Position numbers and translations under genes: made by a program. From an uncultured Collinsella sp. (GTDB lineage Bacteria; Actinomycetota; Coriobacteriia; Coriobacteriales; Coriobacteriaceae): a stretch of 16,525 nucleotides of DNA. The stretch spans positions 1 through 16,525 of the forward strand of contig UROR01000036.1 of NCBI GenBank assembly GCA_900549535.1. Reading direction: 5' to 3'. Positions within the stretch are counted from its first letter, which is position 1, and every line of letters starts with the position of its first letter. Shown here piece by piece: positions 6,104 to 13,138 of this stretch. The notes below the pieces were generated by a model, which was not told the origin of the DNA, ran no database searches, and saw nothing but the letters and a program-made list of their open reading frames with translations.

Positions 6104-7827
6104 TGAGGTTTTTGAAGCCCTATCGAGGGCTTGTCGCAGTGACGCTGCTGGTGCTGCTGGTGGATAACGTCGGTACGTTGCTGGTTCCCACGATGCTGGC
6201 GAACATGGTCAACACCGGTATTACCACGGGCGATGTCGACTACATTTTACGCAACGGCCTATACATGTTTATCGCGACCAGCATGGCTAGCGGCGGCACG
6301 GTGCTGGGCTGCTATCTTTCGGCGCGCCTGGCCGCCAACGTGGCTTGCGATATCCGCAATGCCGTGTACGACAAATCGCTCGAGCTCGCGGCCAGCGATT
6401 TTGAGCGCTTTGGCACCGGATCGATGATCACGCGCTCGCTCAACGACATCAACGTGATTCAGCAGGCGATTCTGCAGACGATTCAGCTGGTGCTGCCCGT
6501 GCCGTTTTTGGCTGTGGCGGGCATCATCTTCGCCTGGTTTATCGATCCCGCCATGGGCACGCTTCTGGGCGTAGTCGTTGCTATTGTGCTGGTGGCGGCG
6601 GTCTTTACGGTTGCCAACGCGGCGCCGATTTTTATGCGCCTACAGGGCTTTATCGACCGCATGAACGTGGTGCTGCGCGAGAATATTGTGGGCGCGCGCG
6701 TCATCCGTGCGTTTAACAAGGAGCGCCACGAGGAACGGCGTCTGGACGAGGTGTTTAGCGACTACGCCGCCAACGCCATCAAAGTCAACCACCTGTTTGT
6801 GGGCCTCGACAGTTCAAGCTTCTTTTTGATGAACATCGCCGAGGTGGCGGTGTTGTGGGTGGGCGGCAACCGCGTAGGCGCCCACGCCATGCAGATTGCG
6901 AGTATCTCGGCGGTGCTGGAGTATGCAATTCTGATCCTGTTCTTTGTGATGATGGCCCAGATGGTGGTGCTGACGCTTCCGCGTGCTGCCGCGTGCCTGA
7001 ACCGTGCGCAGCAGGTGTTGGAGATTGAGCCGAGCATCGTCGATGGCGAGCGCACGCTGGATGACGGGGCGCGCGAGCCCCAAGACGAAGCCGATGCGGT
7101 GGCCGTGTTCGACCACATGTCGTTTCGCTTTGACGATGCCGACGAGGACACCCTGTGCGACCTGAGCTTTGCCTGCCGTCGCGGTCAGACGACTGCAATC
7201 GTTGGCTCGACAGGCTCGGGCAAATCGACGGTGGCAAAGCTTCTGCTGCGCTTCCACGATGCCACCAAGGGCTCCATTCGCCTGAATGGTGTGGACCTGC
7301 GCGAGCTTTCGCAAGGTGAGATTCGCGGGCACATCGCCTATGTGCCGCAGAAGGCGTGGCTGTTCTCGGGCACCGTGGCAAGCAATCTGCGCTTTGGCAA
7401 CGAGGACGCGACCGAGGCGGACATGCTTCATGCGCTGCGGGTTGCCCAGAGCACCTTTGTGCTCGATCAGCCGCAGGGGCTCGATACCCCGGTTGCCCAA
7501 GGCGGTACGAACTTCTCGGGTGGTCAGCGCCAGCGCCTAGCCATTGCTCGCGCGCTCATGAAGCATGCCGATCTATATATCTTCGACGACAGTTTCTCGG
7601 CCCTGGACTTTAAGACCGATGCCGCCCTGCGTCATGCGTTGCAAGATGAGACGCGTGACGCTGCGGTGCTCATCATCGCGCAGCGCATCTCTACGATCTT
7701 GCACGCCGACCAGATTGTCGTGCTCAAGGACGGCGAGATTGTGGGCTTGGGCACGCATAGCGAGCTTATGGAAACCTGCGAGGTGTACCGCGCCATCGCG
7801 GAATCGCAAATGAAGGGAGGTGAGTAG
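6091..7827 (+). CDS. ABC exporter half-transporter with degenerate ATP site (subunit 1 of heterodimer)
   Basis: This 578-residue protein has an N-terminal six-helix type-IV exporter membrane domain (about 1-310) and a C-terminal nucleotide-binding domain. Walker A is GSTGSGKST (372-380) and the signature is FSGGQ (475-479). Walker B is LYIFDD (495-500), with Asp500 where the catalytic Glu should be. The switch position is Gln531 (IIAQR) instead of His. These changes are typical of the degenerate-site subunit of heterodimeric exporters such as TM287/288, BmrCD, LmrCD and EfrAB. The GTG at 6091 has AAGGTGAG 7-8 bases upstream and overlaps marR by 13 bases; the ATG at 6103 (TAATG overlap) is the alternative. 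Substrates are probably hydrophobic or cytotoxic compounds, by family analogy. Confidence 0.93.
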   Translation: MRVLMRFLKPYRGLVAVTLLVLLVDNVGTLLVPTMLANMVNTGITTGDVDYILRNGLYMFIATSMASGGTVLGCYLSARLAANVACDIRNAVYDKSLELAASDFERFGTGSMITRSLNDINVIQQAILQTIQLVLPVPFLAVAGIIFAWFIDPAMGTLLGVVVAIVLVAAVFTVANAAPIFMRLQGFIDRMNVVLRENIVGARVIRAFNKERHEERRLDEVFSDYAANAIKVNHLFVGLDSSSFFLMNIAEVAVLWVGGNRVGAHAMQIASISAVLEYAILILFFVMMAQMVVLTLPRAAACLNRAQQVLEIEPSIVDGERTLDDGAREPQDEADAVAVFDHMSFRFDDADEDTLCDLSFACRRGQTTAIVGSTGSGKSTVAKLLLRFHDATKGSIRLNGVDLRELSQGEIRGHIAYVPQKAWLFSGTVASNLRFGNEDATEADMLHALRVAQSTFVLDQPQGLDTPVAQGGTNFSGGQRQRLAIARALMKHADLYIFDDSFSALDFKTDAALRHALQDETRDAAVLIIAQRISTILHADQIVVLKDGEIVGLGTHSELMETCEVYRAIAESQMKGGE

Positions 7828-7828
7828 C

Positions 7829-9844
7829 ATGACCGAGGAGCTCAAGAAGCAGGGCGGCCTTGTCGATGCCGCCGCTGCGGACGCTGCCGACAAAACGGTC
7901 GACCAGGCTGCCGCGTCGACCGAGCTGGATGACGCCGCCAAGGCTGCAGCCGAGCGCGAGGCTCGCCGCCAAGCGCTCTACGAGGAAAATGAGCGCGCCG
8001 AGGACGAGCGCGCCTGCGCTGAGGCGGAGCGCATGCGCGATGTGGACGACGAGGACGAGGACGAGAAACCCCGCGACACCTGGGCGACGGTGCGCCGCCT
8101 GTGGAGCGAGGCTGCCGGCGACCATTGGCGCTTCTATATCGTGTTCGCGAGCATTGTGTTCTATGCCATCTTTAACACCGCTGCGCCGGCATATAGCGCC
8201 CGTGTGATCGATGAGCTGTGGGGCCACATTCAGGTGGCGTTTGCCAACAACGCCACCTTCAACATCACCTGGGAGAACTGCGGCAGGACCATCTTCATCT
8301 ACTTTATGATTTGGACGGCCGCCGCCTCGTTCTACGCGCTCCAGAGCTTTTTGATGTCGAGCGTTGCCGAACGCCTCAACCTGTGCCTACGCAACCGCAT
8401 CGCACAAAAGCTCAACCGTCTGCCGCTTGCCTTTTTTGACGCGCATCGTCCCGGTGAGGTCGTCAGCCGTGCGACCAACGACTTGGACAAGATGTCCGAG
8501 AGCATGCAGCGCGGCTTGCTGCAGCTGCTGGGGTCGATTGGCACCGTGGTGGGCGCCGTGAGCGTGATGTTCGTGTTTAGCGTGCCACTTACGCTGGTCT
8601 TTTTGTTCTTTACGGCGTTGTCGCTGCTGGTGACCAAGGTGGTCTCGCGCCGCACGCATGACGTAACCGGTGAGCGCCAAGAGTGGGTGTCCAAGATTAC
8701 GAGCGCGGTCGAGGAAGGCTACTCGGGCCGTCTGGTGATTCGCGCGTTTAACCGCGAGCGCCAGAGCTCTGCCGAGGTGCACGAGGCCTCGGGCGAGCTG
8801 GCACGCGTGAGTGCCAAGGCCGACTTCATGATTAACGCCGTCGGCCCCGCGGTGCGCTTTATCGACCGCTTGGCACAGATCGTGATTGCGATTGTGGGCT
8901 GCAGCATGCTGGTTGCCGGCCACATGACTGTCGGCGTGTTCCAGGCGTTCTTCCAGTTTATCTACGAGGCATCTGAGCCCATGACGCAGCTGTCGTTTAC
9001 CTTCAACTCGCTGCAGAGCGCGCTGGCGAGTGCGGAGCGCGTGTTCGACCTGCTCGATGAGCCCGAGATGGAGGTGGATCCGCAGCCGGGCGAGGCTGCC
9101 AGGCTACCGGGTCGCGTGGAGGGCCGCGTCGCCTTTGAGCACGTGCGCTTTGGCTACACGCCCGAAAAGCCGCTTATGCGCGACGTGTCGTTTACCGCCG
9201 AGCCGGGCCAGAAGATCGCGGTGGTGGGAACCACGGGCGCAGGCAAGACGACGCTCATCAACTTGCTCATGCGCTTTTACGAGATCGACGGTGGCCGCAT
9301 TACGCTCGACGGTGTGGATACGCGCCTTATGAACCGCGGCGAGCTACGTCAGCAGTTTGGCATGGTGCTGCAGGACGCCTGGCTGTTTGACGGCACGATT
9401 GCCGAAAACATCGCCTACGGCTGTCCCGAGGCGACGCGCGACGAGATCGTGGCGGCTGCGCGCGCCGCGCAGGTCGACTTCTTTGTGCGCACCATGCCGC
9501 AGGGCTACGACACGCGCGTGGTCAACGATGCCGAAAGCATCAGCCAGGGCCAGCGTCAGCTGCTGACCATCGCACGCGTGCTGCTCAACAACCCGGCGAT
9601 TCTCATTCTGGACGAGGCGACCTCAAGCGTGGACACGCGCACCGAGCTTGCTATCGGCCGCGCCATGGACGCGCTCATGCGCGGGCGCACCAGCTTTGTG
9701 ATCGCGCATCGCCTGTCGACGATCGTGGATGCCGACCTGATCTTGGTCATGGACCACGGCAACATCATCGAGCAAGGCACGCATAAGGAGCTGCTCGCAG
9801 CCGAGGGCGCTTACGCCGACCTCTATCTGAGTCAGTTCGCATAA
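7829..9844 (+). CDS. ABC exporter half-transporter with catalytic Walker B (subunit 2 of heterodimer)
   Basis: This 671-residue partner has Walker A GTTGAGKTT (467-475), a non-consensus signature ISQGQ (571-575), Walker B ILILDE with catalytic Glu596, and switch His627. Paired with subunit 1, it gives one consensus site (its own Walker motifs plus the FSGGQ of subunit 1) and one degenerate site (Walker B Asp of subunit 1 plus ISQGQ here). The membrane domain begins near residue 100. Before it lies an unusual 83-residue cytoplasmic extension: Ala-rich, then a charged probable coiled coil, ending DVDDEDEDEK. The ATG at 7829 is one base after the previous stop and has GGGAGG at good spacing, so it is preferred over the GTG at 7820. 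Confidence 0.93.
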   Translation: MTEELKKQGGLVDAAAADAADKTVDQAAASTELDDAAKAAAEREARRQALYEENERAEDERACAEAERMRDVDDEDEDEKPRDTWATVRRLWSEAAGDHWRFYIVFASIVFYAIFNTAAPAYSARVIDELWGHIQVAFANNATFNITWENCGRTIFIYFMIWTAAASFYALQSFLMSSVAERLNLCLRNRIAQKLNRLPLAFFDAHRPGEVVSRATNDLDKMSESMQRGLLQLLGSIGTVVGAVSVMFVFSVPLTLVFLFFTALSLLVTKVVSRRTHDVTGERQEWVSKITSAVEEGYSGRLVIRAFNRERQSSAEVHEASGELARVSAKADFMINAVGPAVRFIDRLAQIVIAIVGCSMLVAGHMTVGVFQAFFQFIYEASEPMTQLSFTFNSLQSALASAERVFDLLDEPEMEVDPQPGEAARLPGRVEGRVAFEHVRFGYTPEKPLMRDVSFTAEPGQKIAVVGTTGAGKTTLINLLMRFYEIDGGRITLDGVDTRLMNRGELRQQFGMVLQDAWLFDGTIAENIAYGCPEATRDEIVAAARAAQVDFFVRTMPQGYDTRVVNDAESISQGQRQLLTIARVLLNNPAILILDEATSSVDTRTELAIGRAMDALMRGRTSFVIAHRLSTIVDADLILVMDHGNIIEQGTHKELLAAEGAYADLYLSQFA

Positions 9845-9875
9845 TGTGACAAAGGGACAGTCCTACATGTCACAT
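9844..9875 (+). repeat. Palindromic unit with loop motif AAGGGACAG, abutting the ABC stop codon
   Basis: ATGTGACA (9844-9851) pairs perfectly with TGTCACAT (9868-9875) around a 16-base loop that begins AAGGGACAG. The first base is the last base of the TAA stop codon. The decamer AAAGGGACAG, spanning the stem-loop edge, also occurs in the hairpin after the GntR gene (126-162), in the same orientation relative to its gene. No U tract follows. It resembles a REP-type dispersed palindrome. Confidence 0.55.
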
Positions 9876-9882
9876 CAAAAAG

Positions 9883-9919
9883 AAAGGCGCGCCGGGGATG
9901 AATTCCCTGGCGCGCCTTT
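9883..9919. terminator. Bidirectional terminator between the ABC operon and cysE
   Basis: A 16-bp stem with one G-U pair (9883-9898 with 9904-9919) and a 5-base loop starts with AAA and ends with TTT. It lies between the convergent ends of the ABC gene and cysE and should work in both directions. Confidence 0.85.
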
Positions 9920-9956
9920 GCGTTGATGCCGATGTCGTTTTGTGCCGCTTGCGTTC

Positions 9957-10661
9957 CTAGCGTTCGTCCACGAGCTTGGCGACGAGGGCCTTGAGCTCGG
10001 CCACCTCTCGCTCGAGTTCCTTGACGCGGCGGGCGTTCTCGGTGATGCCCTGGCGGTTGAGGGCACTCTGCTCGGCGGCGTCGTCGGGCATGTACTCGCG
10101 ATGCTGCTTGGCGTCGAAACTCTCCTCGAACACACGGCAACCGTTGCGCTTGATGATACGTCCCGGCACGCCCACGACGGTGCAGTTGTCGGGCACGTCC
10201 TTGACGACAACCGAGTTGCCGCCGATTTTGACGTTGTTGCCGATGCGGATGTTGCCGAGCACCTTGGCGCCCGTGCCCACGGTGACGTTGTTGCCGAGCG
10301 TTGGGTGGCGTTTGCCGGTCTCGTTGCCGGTGCCGCCGAGCGTGACGCCCTGGTAGAGCACGCAGTTGTCGCCCACAATGGTGGTCTCGCCGATGACGAC
10401 GTCCATGGCATGGTCGATAAAGAAATGCTTGCCGATCTGTGCCGCGGGATGAATCTCGACGCCGGTGATGTGGCGGGTGATTTGCGAGAGCACGCGGGCG
10501 AGCGAGCGATGACCGTGCTCCCAGAGCCAGTGCTCGGGCACGTGGTTCCACTTGGCGTGCAGGCCAGGATAGGAAAGGAAGATGACCAGACCGTTTTGCG
10601 CGGCGGGATCCTGCGCTTGGACGGTCTTGATGTCCTCGCGAATGGTATTGATAAAGCTCAC
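9957..10661 (-). CDS. cysE: Serine O-acetyltransferase
   Basis: CysE acetylates L-serine with acetyl-CoA to O-acetylserine, the first step of cysteine synthesis. The 234-residue protein has a helical N-terminus and then a left-handed beta-helix of hexapeptide repeats (about 70-170). Catalytic features are Asp83-His84 and His119 (GKRHPTLG); GVTLGGTGNETGKRHP is the family hallmark. DHAMDVVIGET differs slightly from the usual DHGxGVVIGET. The C-terminus (about 205-234) is a charged heptad-like helix, RRVKELEREVAELKALVAKL, ending in Arg rather than the terminal Ile that inserts into CysK in enteric bacteria. The start is the GTG at 10661 with GGGAGGGC 5 bases upstream; the longer frame to 10748 overlaps the promoter. 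Confidence 0.93.
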   Translation of the reverse strand: MSFINTIREDIKTVQAQDPAAQNGLVIFLSYPGLHAKWNHVPEHWLWEHGHRSLARVLSQITRHITGVEIHPAAQIGKHFFIDHAMDVVIGETTIVGDNCVLYQGVTLGGTGNETGKRHPTLGNNVTVGTGAKVLGNIRIGNNVKIGGNSVVVKDVPDNCTVVGVPGRIIKRNGCRVFEESFDAKQHREYMPDDAAEQSALNRQGITENARRVKELEREVAELKALVAKLVDER

Positions 10662-10702
10662 CGGCCGCCCTCCCTTAGCGCCATGGCAATGCGATTCAAT
10701 AA

Positions 10703-10719
10703 AGTATAGCGATTCGCTA
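10703..10719 (-). promoter_or_regulatory. cysE -10 hexamer overlapped by a perfect dyad
   Basis: On the minus strand TATACT (10703-10708) is a strong -10 for cysE, about 42 bases before the GTG; no good -35 is seen. TAGCGA-T-TCGCTA (10707-10719) is a perfect 6+1+6 dyad that overlaps the -10 edge, a classic repressor position. Confidence 0.45.
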
Positions 10720-10804
10720 GGGATTAGGAAGGACAATCTTGGCGGCATTGCACGACAGGTGTCAGTTATGCAAACTTGCTGGTAATGGAGTCATGCTTTT
10801 GTGG

Positions 10805-10838
10805 GGTTGCGCACGAGGGGGCGCAGCAACCGTATACT
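10805..10838 (+). promoter_or_regulatory. dedA -10 hexamer with an upstream dyad
   Basis: TATACT (10833-10838) is a good -10 about 47 bases before the DedA start. Directly upstream, GGTTGCGC (10805-10812) is mirrored by GCGC-A-GCAACC (10821-10831). The arms replace an obvious -35 hexamer at normal spacing, so activator or repressor control is possible. Confidence 0.4.
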
Positions 10839-10884
10839 GGTCAACTTGGACGTATCCGCGCCCGCAACTGAGAGGTTTTGCTTC

Positions 10885-11532
10885 ATGGGTTTCATCAATT
10901 TTATCGCCGAGCTGCTCAAAGACCCGCGCACCGCGATTGCCAGCTGGATCGCCGCCGGCCCGCTTGTGGCCTATGGCTGCGTGTTCCTGATTATCTTCAT
11001 TGAGACGGGCGTGGTGTTCTTCCCGTTTCTCCCTGGCGATTCGCTGCTGTTTGCTTCGGGCTTCTTTGCCCACAACGGCGGCTTTAACATCGTGGCTCTG
11101 CTGGCCGTCGCATGGGCTGCTGCCATCCTGGGTGACCAGTGCAACTTTATGATCGGTCACTTCTTTGGCAAAAAGATTATCGCTTCGGGCAAGGTCAAGG
11201 CCATGACGCCCGAGCGCATCAAAAAGTCCGAGGATTTCTTGGACAAGTGGGGTCACCTGGCCATCTTCCTGGGTCGCTTCTTCCCGTTTATCCGCACCTT
11301 TGTGCCCTTTATCGCCGGCATGGGCGGCATGCACTGGCGCAATTTTGTCATCTTTAACGTGCTGGGCGGCATTACCTGGTCGACGCTCTTTACACTGCTG
11401 GGCTACTTCTTTGGCGGCATCCCCTTTGTGCAGGAGCACTTTGAGCTGCTGATCGTCGGCATCGTTGCCGTGTCGATCATCCCGACCGTGGTCGGTCTGG
11501 TTAAGGCTAAGCTTGGCAAAAAGAACGCGTAG
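10885..11532 (+). CDS. DedA-family membrane protein
   Basis: This 215-residue integral membrane protein belongs to the DedA (SNARE-associated/VTT) family. Characterised members support envelope homeostasis, and some recycle undecaprenyl phosphate across the membrane. Family landmarks are FLPGDSLLFASGFFA (about 48-62) with the acidic residue of a re-entrant loop, the GDQCNFMIGHFFGKK segment, and FLGRFFPFIRTFVPFIAGMGGM with the conserved Arg pair and Pro residues. Several hydrophobic helices cover the rest. The ATG at 10885 has GAGAGG 9 bases upstream. The gene is divergent from cysE and ends at a strong terminator, so it is monocistronic. The precise lipid substrate is inferred only from the family. 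Confidence 0.92.
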   Translation: MGFINFIAELLKDPRTAIASWIAAGPLVAYGCVFLIIFIETGVVFFPFLPGDSLLFASGFFAHNGGFNIVALLAVAWAAAILGDQCNFMIGHFFGKKIIASGKVKAMTPERIKKSEDFLDKWGHLAIFLGRFFPFIRTFVPFIAGMGGMHWRNFVIFNVLGGITWSTLFTLLGYFFGGIPFVQEHFELLIVGIVAVSIIPTVVGLVKAKLGKKNA

Positions 11533-11560
11533 CTCGAGCCAGCGCGCAAAGCGTGCAGTT

Positions 11561-11600
11561 GAGGCCCGTCACCGCTTACGGTGGCGGGCCTCTTTAGTTT
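11561..11600 (+). terminator. Rho-independent terminator after dedA
   Basis: A 14-bp stem with one G-U pair (11561-11574 with 11579-11592) and the 4-base loop CTTA is followed by TTTAGTTT. Confidence 0.88.
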
Positions 11601-11640
11601 CAGCCAAATGAAAATACTTTACTTAGTTAAAGAAAAGCGT

Positions 11641-11668
11641 TTTATCAGACGCGTACGGGGAGTACAAT
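11641..11668 (+). promoter_or_regulatory. ilvE promoter
   Basis: TACAAT (11663-11668) is a good -10. A poor -35 (TTTATC, 11641-11646) lies 16 bases upstream within an AT-rich tract (11600-11645). Transcription should start near 11675, which coincides with an ATG at 11676. Confidence 0.5.
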
Positions 11669-11675
11669 CTCGTGC

Positions 11676-11825
11676 ATGCGAATCGACGTGCCATCGGCTT
11701 TGATGCTGTTCGCGTGTCCCGTCCGGCTCTACGCTCCGGGCGTGCGACGTTGCGACGCGGTCGGCCTCGGTCCTTGCGTGCGGGTTCGCGAGTTTGCAAC
11801 TGTGTATGTAAGGAGCGACATATGA
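11676..11825 (+). CDS. Possible leaderless upstream ORF overlapping the ilvE start (49 aa)
   Basis: An ATG at 11676 falls where the promoter predicts the transcript start. It opens a 49-codon frame, out of frame with ilvE, that ends TGA at 11823-11825 so that the two genes share ATGA. The peptide begins MRIDVPSALMLFACPVRLY and has 14 Val/Leu/Ile of 49 residues, eight of them Val. No ribosome site precedes it, so it would need leaderless initiation. It could be a leader peptide sensing branched-chain aminoacyl-tRNA or a coupling ORF, or simply a chance frame in GC-rich DNA. Confidence 0.35.
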   Translation: MRIDVPSALMLFACPVRLYAPGVRRCDAVGLGPCVRVREFATVYVRSDI

Positions 11826-12874
11826 CTGTCGAGAAGAAGGATATCGATTGGGGTAGCCTCGGCTTTGGCTACATGAAGACCGATTACAGCTACGAGGCTC
11901 ATTGGAAGGATGGCGAGTGGGACGAGGGCGGCCTGACCACCGACCACACCCTGCATGTCTCCGAGTGCGGCGGTATCTTCCATTACTGCCAGGAGGTCTT
12001 TGAGGGCCTGAAGGCCTACACCGCCGAGGACGGCAGCATCGTCTGCTTCCGTCCCGACCTGAACGCCGCCCGGATGGCAAAGTCCTGCGAGCGTCTGAAG
12101 ATGCCCGTCTATCCCGAGGACAAGTTCGTGGATGCCGTTGTTCAGACCATCCGTGCCAACGAGGCCTGGGTGCCCCCCTACGGCTCCGGCGCGACCCTGT
12201 ACATCCGCCCCTATATGTTCGGCATCGATGCCGTCATCGGCGTGGCTCCCGCTCCTGAGTACACGTTCCGCATTCTCGTGACCCCGGTCGGTCCGTACTT
12301 TAAGGGCGGCCTCAAGCCCGTCAAGCTGCGCGTTTCCGAGTATGACCGTGCTGCACCGCACGGCACCGGCAACATCAAGGCCGGCCTGAACTACGCCATG
12401 TCCCTTAAGCCCACGATGGAGGCCCATCGCGAGGGCTATGCCGAGAACCTGTATCTCGACTCCGAGTCCCGCACCTATGTCGAGGAGACCGGTGGCGCCA
12501 ACGTCCTGTTCGTGAAGGAGGACGGCACGCTCGTCGTTCCGCAGTCGCACACCGACTCCATTCTGCCCTCCATCACCCGCCGTTCGCTCGTTCAGGTTGC
12601 TCAGGACCTGGGCATGACCGTTGACCAGCGCCCCGTCGAGTGGGCCGAGGTCAAGGCCGGCACCTTTGTGGAGTGCGGCCTGTGCGGCACCGCTGCCGTC
12701 ATCTCTCCGGTTGGCGAAATCGACAACAAGGTTTACGGCGCCGACGAGACCGTGACCTTCCCGGCTGGATACACCGAGATCGGCCCTGTGATGAAGAAGC
12801 TTCGCGAGACCCTGACTGGTATCCAGTCTGGTGCTGTCGAGGACAAGCACAACTGGGTTTACACCGTCGCGTAA
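11822..12874 (+). CDS. ilvE: Branched-chain amino acid aminotransferase
   Basis: IlvE interconverts valine, leucine and isoleucine with their 2-oxo acids, using 2-oxoglutarate/glutamate and PLP. The 350-residue protein is of the longer BCAT type (fold-type IV). Lys186 in GTGNIKAGLNYA is the Schiff-base lysine. YLDSESRTYVEETGGANVLFV (about 211-231), LPSITRRSLVQVAQDLGM and ECGLCGTAAVISPVG are family signatures. The ATG at 11822 has AAGGAG 6 bases upstream. The frame stays open to 11672 but those residues look non-coding, so a 400-aa call would be over-extended. The gene stands alone, with its own promoter, and a hairpin follows in the next element. Confidence 0.95.
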   Translation: MTVEKKDIDWGSLGFGYMKTDYSYEAHWKDGEWDEGGLTTDHTLHVSECGGIFHYCQEVFEGLKAYTAEDGSIVCFRPDLNAARMAKSCERLKMPVYPEDKFVDAVVQTIRANEAWVPPYGSGATLYIRPYMFGIDAVIGVAPAPEYTFRILVTPVGPYFKGGLKPVKLRVSEYDRAAPHGTGNIKAGLNYAMSLKPTMEAHREGYAENLYLDSESRTYVEETGGANVLFVKEDGTLVVPQSHTDSILPSITRRSLVQVAQDLGMTVDQRPVEWAEVKAGTFVECGLCGTAAVISPVGEIDNKVYGADETVTFPAGYTEIGPVMKKLRETLTGIQSGAVEDKHNWVYTVA

Positions 12875-12890
12875 TTTGTCTTACCTATCC

Positions 12891-13032
12891 GGGCAGAGAA
12901 CAAGTTCCCTCCCGGCGCGGCCGCCGGCCCGGCGGGTCCTCGCACATGAAAGAAGCCCTCGCTGCGCACTTCGTGCGGCGAGGGCTTCTTGCGTCCTGCG
13001 GAGTGCGCCGGGAGGGAACTTGTTCTCTGCCC
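12891..13032. mobile_element. 142-bp element with perfect 28-bp terminal inverted repeats (MITE-like)
   Basis: The arms 12891-12918 and 13005-13032 are exact 28-bp inverted copies starting GGGCAGAGAACAAG. The 86 bases between them hold a strong terminator-like hairpin and other GC-rich stems, but no ORF. No target-site duplication is evident at the edges. It could be a non-autonomous mobile palindrome or a very large transcription-terminator cruciform. It lies 16 bases after the ilvE stop. Confidence 0.55.
12950..12990 (+). terminator. Hairpin inside the 142-bp element, probable ilvE terminator
   Basis: A perfect 13-bp stem (12950-12962 with 12978-12990), A-rich on the 5' side and ending CTT on the 3' side, carries a further 5-bp inner stem (12965-12969 with 13073-type symmetry at 12973-12977). 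The U tract is short. Position after ilvE fits termination. Confidence 0.6.
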
Positions 13033-13084
13033 TGCGGGTTCGGCGATGTCACAACGGGCAATGATTAATCTGAATAAAGATGGT

Positions 13085-13112
13085 GCGCGGCCTTTTAGGC
13101 TGCGCTTTTGCT
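13085..13112 (+). terminator. Short hairpin with U tract
   Basis: GCGCGGCC (13085-13092) pairs with GGCTGCGC (13098-13105), one G-U, around TTTTA and is followed by TTTTGCT. It resembles a rho-independent terminator, though no gene ends directly before it; it may back up ilvE termination. Confidence 0.55.
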
Positions 13113-13138
13113 TTGCTTCGCGCCATGTGGGGGCGGTG

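Noticed and set aside
10801..10884. Longer DedA start at 10801
   Set aside because: It would place coding sequence over the TATACT promoter and its dyad; the ATG at 10885 has a ribosome site and the usual family N-terminus.
11600..11821. T-box or other known riboswitch before ilvE
   Set aside because: I found no T-box sequence or antiterminator/terminator pair in the leader.
11729..12850. Long open frame antisense to ilvE
   Set aside because: It is a shadow of a highly conserved aminotransferase gene with strong codon bias.
11672..12874. A 400-residue version of IlvE starting at 11672
   Set aside because: The extra 50 residues are Arg-rich and unlike the family, the ATG at 11822 has an ideal ribosome site, and the predicted transcript start lies at about 11675.
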